Shown piece by piece: positions 61,921-64,000 of a stretch of 64,000 nt of DNA (its first letter is position 1; each line of letters opens with the position of its first letter). The notes beneath the pieces were generated by a model, which was not told the origin of the DNA, did not search any database, and was given only the letters and a program-made list of their open reading frames with translations. The stretch is from Prevotella sp. Rep29 (GTDB lineage: Bacteria > Bacteroidota > Bacteroidia > Bacteroidales > Bacteroidaceae), in the NCBI RefSeq assembly GCF_019551475.1, contig NZ_CP047159.1, forward strand, positions 2,108,001-2,172,000. The letters run 5' to 3'. Position numbers and translations under genes: made by a program.

Positions 61921-62052
61921 CACATTTCCCTTCAAATTCATCGAACTCACGTTATATATGGCACCGGGCGGATACACCGATCCGCCCCTACAGAAGGAAT
62001 ACAACTCTCCACGAATTATGATGACTGATTGGGAATCACCGCCTCTGACGGA

Positions 62053-62276
62053 ATGAATATTTATGCGACAGGAGAATTTTGAAACTCGATTTTGCAACGT
62101 ATTGATTATCAACAGCTTGAAAGGTGCTTTCTAAAAGTTCAACTTTTGCGTCCTAAAAGTTGAACTTTTAGGCGGTGAAAGTTGAACTTTTGGAAGCTCA
62201 AAGTTGAACTTTTGCAAAACCGTTTCGGAACTATTATTTTTATGCACTTTTACGGCGGTTTTTGCATATTCATGCG
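62053..62276 (+). repeat. Composite palindrome-array element, copy 4
   Basis: Left box TGAATATTTATGCG at 62053-62066. After 80 bp come units at 62133-62147, 62155-62169, 62177-62191 and 62199-62213, with spacers GCGTCCT, AGGCGGT and GGAAGCT. A strongly decayed fifth unit is at 62221-62235. The first right box is ATTATTTTTATGCA (62233-62246). The second box TGCATATTCATGCG is at 62263-62276, 30 bp on instead of 21, so 9 bp have been added here. Confidence 0.85.
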
Positions 62277-62337
62277 GACATCAAAAAGAGGGGCACTTCC
62301 GCCGGAAAATGCCCCTCTTTCTGATTCGCTTCTGCCC

Positions 62338-62500
62338 TATTTCACAACCACTTTGATTTCATCGAAGTAGTTCACGTTCGGCAAAGCTGAAAATGAATTC
62401 TCGCTTTGCACTCACTTAACCACGACTTTGATTTCATCGAAGTAGTTCACGTTCGGCAAAGCTGAAAATGAATTTTCGCTTTGCACTCACTTAACCACGA
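62338..62500 (-). repeat. In-frame tandem 75-bp repeats after a secreted-protein gene
   Basis: The 75-bp unit is present as two copies directly after the stop of the minus-strand gene ending at 62487. Each unit equals 25 codons and, in the gene's frame, reads VQSENSFSALPNVNYF and then DEIKVVVK and a stop. The gene itself ends KKVVVK, so the KVVVK and stop appear three times in phase. A hairpin (GCAAAGC/GCTTTGC arms with GAAAA/TTTTC) is within each unit and may act as terminator. Confidence 0.75.
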
Positions 62501-64000
62501 CTTTCTTTCCATTCACGATATATACACCCTTCGTCGTCGGACGGCTGTTGAGCCGCACGCCGTTGATGGTGTACCACGTCTCGTTGCCGTCGGCGTGCAT
62601 TTCGTCTGTATTGATGGTGCGTATTGCCGTCGTGTGCGAGGAGTTGATGAGCAGTTGGTCGTAGCTGCTGCCCTCCATCGTCGCATAAACCCGGAACGGA
62701 GCTGCCGTCGTATTGGCACCTGCTTTCAGGGCGCCCTTCGCACCGGCACTGCTGCCAGCCTTCATGAATTTATCGTTTCTGAGGACATACTTTCCGCTGA
62801 CATCCGTATCGCCGCATACACCGTAGAGCGTCACCTGTCCGACGGTATGCGTGATGGCTGCGGGAACTACATCGAAGAATACGGTAGAAACTTTCTGGAA
62901 GGAAATGGTCTTTCCTGCCAACGTTTCCGGCACTGAGATGATGTAGGGGCGGTTTGCCGTGAAAGTGGCAATGTTTGTAAACGTCAGATTATTCCCCGAC
63001 ACGCTGCTCAGTTCCTGTATCCAGAAGTCTTTCCCCGTGTCAGCTTCGCTTGTGTGCCAAGTAAGCGCCTTGTTACCCGTGTCATCTCTCACCGCATTTG
63101 GAGCGAACGGCAAGGCTATCGTCGTCCAGCTGCCAGCCTCGTCGGCAGTGAATGTGCGTTTATAATAAACCTTTTTGGCTTGAAGTTGTTGCGGGATATA
63201 GTACGGATAGCCGTCATGCAGAGTCAACGTTCCCGTTCGTCCCAACGAATTCATCACGTTCTTTCCTTTCAGGCTTGTGGGCACGCTTTCCAGCAGGTAG
63301 ATGGTATTCGGGTTGCTGTTCGGCGTGATGTTTGTGGTTCCTACTACACGCAGGTCGATGGCAACGACTGTCTCCGGCACGATAAACGCCCCGTCGGTTG
63401 CAGGAATACTCATCACATTTCCTTGCGCATCCCATGCTGTGGCTCCGTATTCCACATCGAACTGGTTGGTTGAGAGATACACATTGCTTGAGCCGTTCAC
63501 GTGTGCTGCCTTTATCAGATATGTCTTACCCATCTGCGCATCGGTCAGAGCGAACTCCTGCTCCACCGTCACCGTCTCTCCTGCCGGCACGTCCACAACC
63601 TGCTTGTTGGTGGCTATGGCGGTGGTGGTATTGGTAGCGTCGTACAACTCCGTTATCAGCCGGTGGTGATAGTCGCCCGTTCCCGTATTGGTCAACGCCA
63701 CTTTGAAGCGTATCGTCTTTCCATAGACGGCAGTCTTTTCCTCATTGGCATTGAGCAAGTCAATCGTCTTTGTCACATTTGTATTTGCAGCGCTGAGGTT
63801 CGTGTAGAAATATTCCCGCCTATAGTAGTCGGTCGAGAGGAAGAAAGCCTCGTTCTCCGTGAACGTTTCATCATCCACATAGATATTGACCTTATCCGAA
63901 CTCTCTGCCGGAACGGCAACAATCTCTTCTCCCCAATCAGAGCCTCCTTCCTTGAACATATAGATGTATCCGTTGTATTCCTCCGTATTGTTCACGAAGT
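62487..64000 (-). CDS. Large secreted protein, 3' part, with a sorting-type C-terminus (partial)
   Basis: At least 503 residues; the frame runs out of the window, so the start is missing. The visible part consists of beta-sandwich domains, including a CARDB-like segment (TGTGDYHHRLITELYDATN) and a conserved Bacteroidales domain with TIALPFAPNAV and the FTANRPYIISVPE segment. The final 35 residues (WYTINGVRLNSRPTTKGVYIVNGKKVVVK) are the typical C-terminal tail of proteins sent to the surface by the type IX pathway in Prevotella. The N-terminal part, perhaps a peptidase or adhesin, is not seen. Two in-frame copies of a 25-codon tail follow the stop. Confidence 0.8.
   Translation of the reverse strand, partial: FVNNTEEYNGYIYMFKEGGSDWGEEIVAVPAESSDKVNIYVDDETFTENEAFFLSTDYYRREYFYTNLSAANTNVTKTIDLLNANEEKTAVYGKTIRFKVALTNTGTGDYHHRLITELYDATNTTTAIATNKQVVDVPAGETVTVEQEFALTDAQMGKTYLIKAAHVNGSSNVYLSTNQFDVEYGATAWDAQGNVMSIPATDGAFIVPETVVAIDLRVVGTTNITPNSNPNTIYLLESVPTSLKGKNVMNSLGRTGTLTLHDGYPYYIPQQLQAKKVYYKRTFTADEAGSWTTIALPFAPNAVRDDTGNKALTWHTSEADTGKDFWIQELSSVSGNNLTFTNIATFTANRPYIISVPETLAGKTISFQKVSTVFFDVVPAAITHTVGQVTLYGVCGDTDVSGKYVLRNDKFMKAGSSAGAKGALKAGANTTAAPFRVYATMEGSSYDQLLINSSHTTAIRTINTDEMHADGNETWYTINGVRLNSRPTTKGVYIVNGKKVVVK

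Noticed and set aside
61768..62028. Open frame of 86 codons in the GC-rich repeats
   Set aside because: It consists of translated repeat units, has no promoter or family resemblance, and runs through the repeat patch.

Overview
The window looks like chromosome from a Bacteroidales bacterium, most likely Prevotella-like. The evidence is promoters of the Bacteroidota type (TTTG, 19-20 bp, then TAnnTTTG), TonB receptor and lipoprotein pairs, secreted proteins ending in KVVVK, PorT-type barrels, DUF4923, DUF4954 and DUF3098 proteins, an HU-like protein of the Bacteroidota type, and an IS4351-like IS30 element. No rRNA, tRNA or CRISPR array was found. Genes are densely packed and mostly core metabolism.

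Layout. 0-5 kb: typA, a broken secreted-protein gene behind a folded leader, and an ECF sigma operon ending in a beta-barrel protein. 5-9 kb: hsp20 behind a sigma-54-like promoter, a CaCA antiporter, a barrel protein and a TlpA-like thioredoxin. 9-16 kb: a glutamate mutase / methylaspartate pathway operon (glmS, glmL, glmE, mal, an AtuA-like gene and a DUF4387 gene). 16-31 kb: an HU-like gene, then a minus-strand run of hflX, DUF4954, M16 peptidase and class I fumarase, followed by a RecD-like helicase, SprT, DUF4923 and alaS. 31-36 kb: patatin and a metY-metX-hom operon behind a hairpin-rich leader. 36-38.3 kb: an IS30 element and an AT-rich patch with RHS gene fragments and an orphan lipoprotein. 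38.5-46.7 kb: rpsO, a phosphatase-fold gene, the minus-strand ftsX-DUF3098-uppP-truB-queA-folK run, a radical SAM gene and a low-complexity secreted protein. 46.8-54.2 kb: a sigma factor pair, an ABC transporter / GntR operon with a visible operator, and nucleotide and DNA repair genes. 54.3-64 kb: a TonB receptor with two lipoproteins of DUF5689/DUF6359 type, rpmE type B, a lipoprotein nuclease, and the 3' part of a large secreted protein.

The strongest unexplained signal is a family of intergenic palindrome arrays. Seven arrays (8.9, 16.5, 27.1, 38.4, 45.3, 51.2 and 62.2 kb) are each built from 15-nt odd palindromes with 7-nt spacers, so the period is always 22 bp, although the palindrome sequence differs between arrays. 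Four of them (8.9, 27.1, 51.2, 62.2 kb) are copies of one composite element: a left 14-bp box resembling an ARG box, 78-80 bp, four palindromes plus a decayed fifth, then two more boxes, normally 21 bp apart. The left-to-right box distance is 178-180 bp in all four. Two others (38.4 and 45.3 kb) are near-identical reverse complements 7 kb apart.

Functional links. The glm operon should convert glutamate to mesaconate and onward. The met operon makes homoserine and homocysteine. The 54-61.5 kb genes could together digest and import extracellular nucleic acid, which is an inference from their folds. Identities are assigned by reading motifs; no database search was run.
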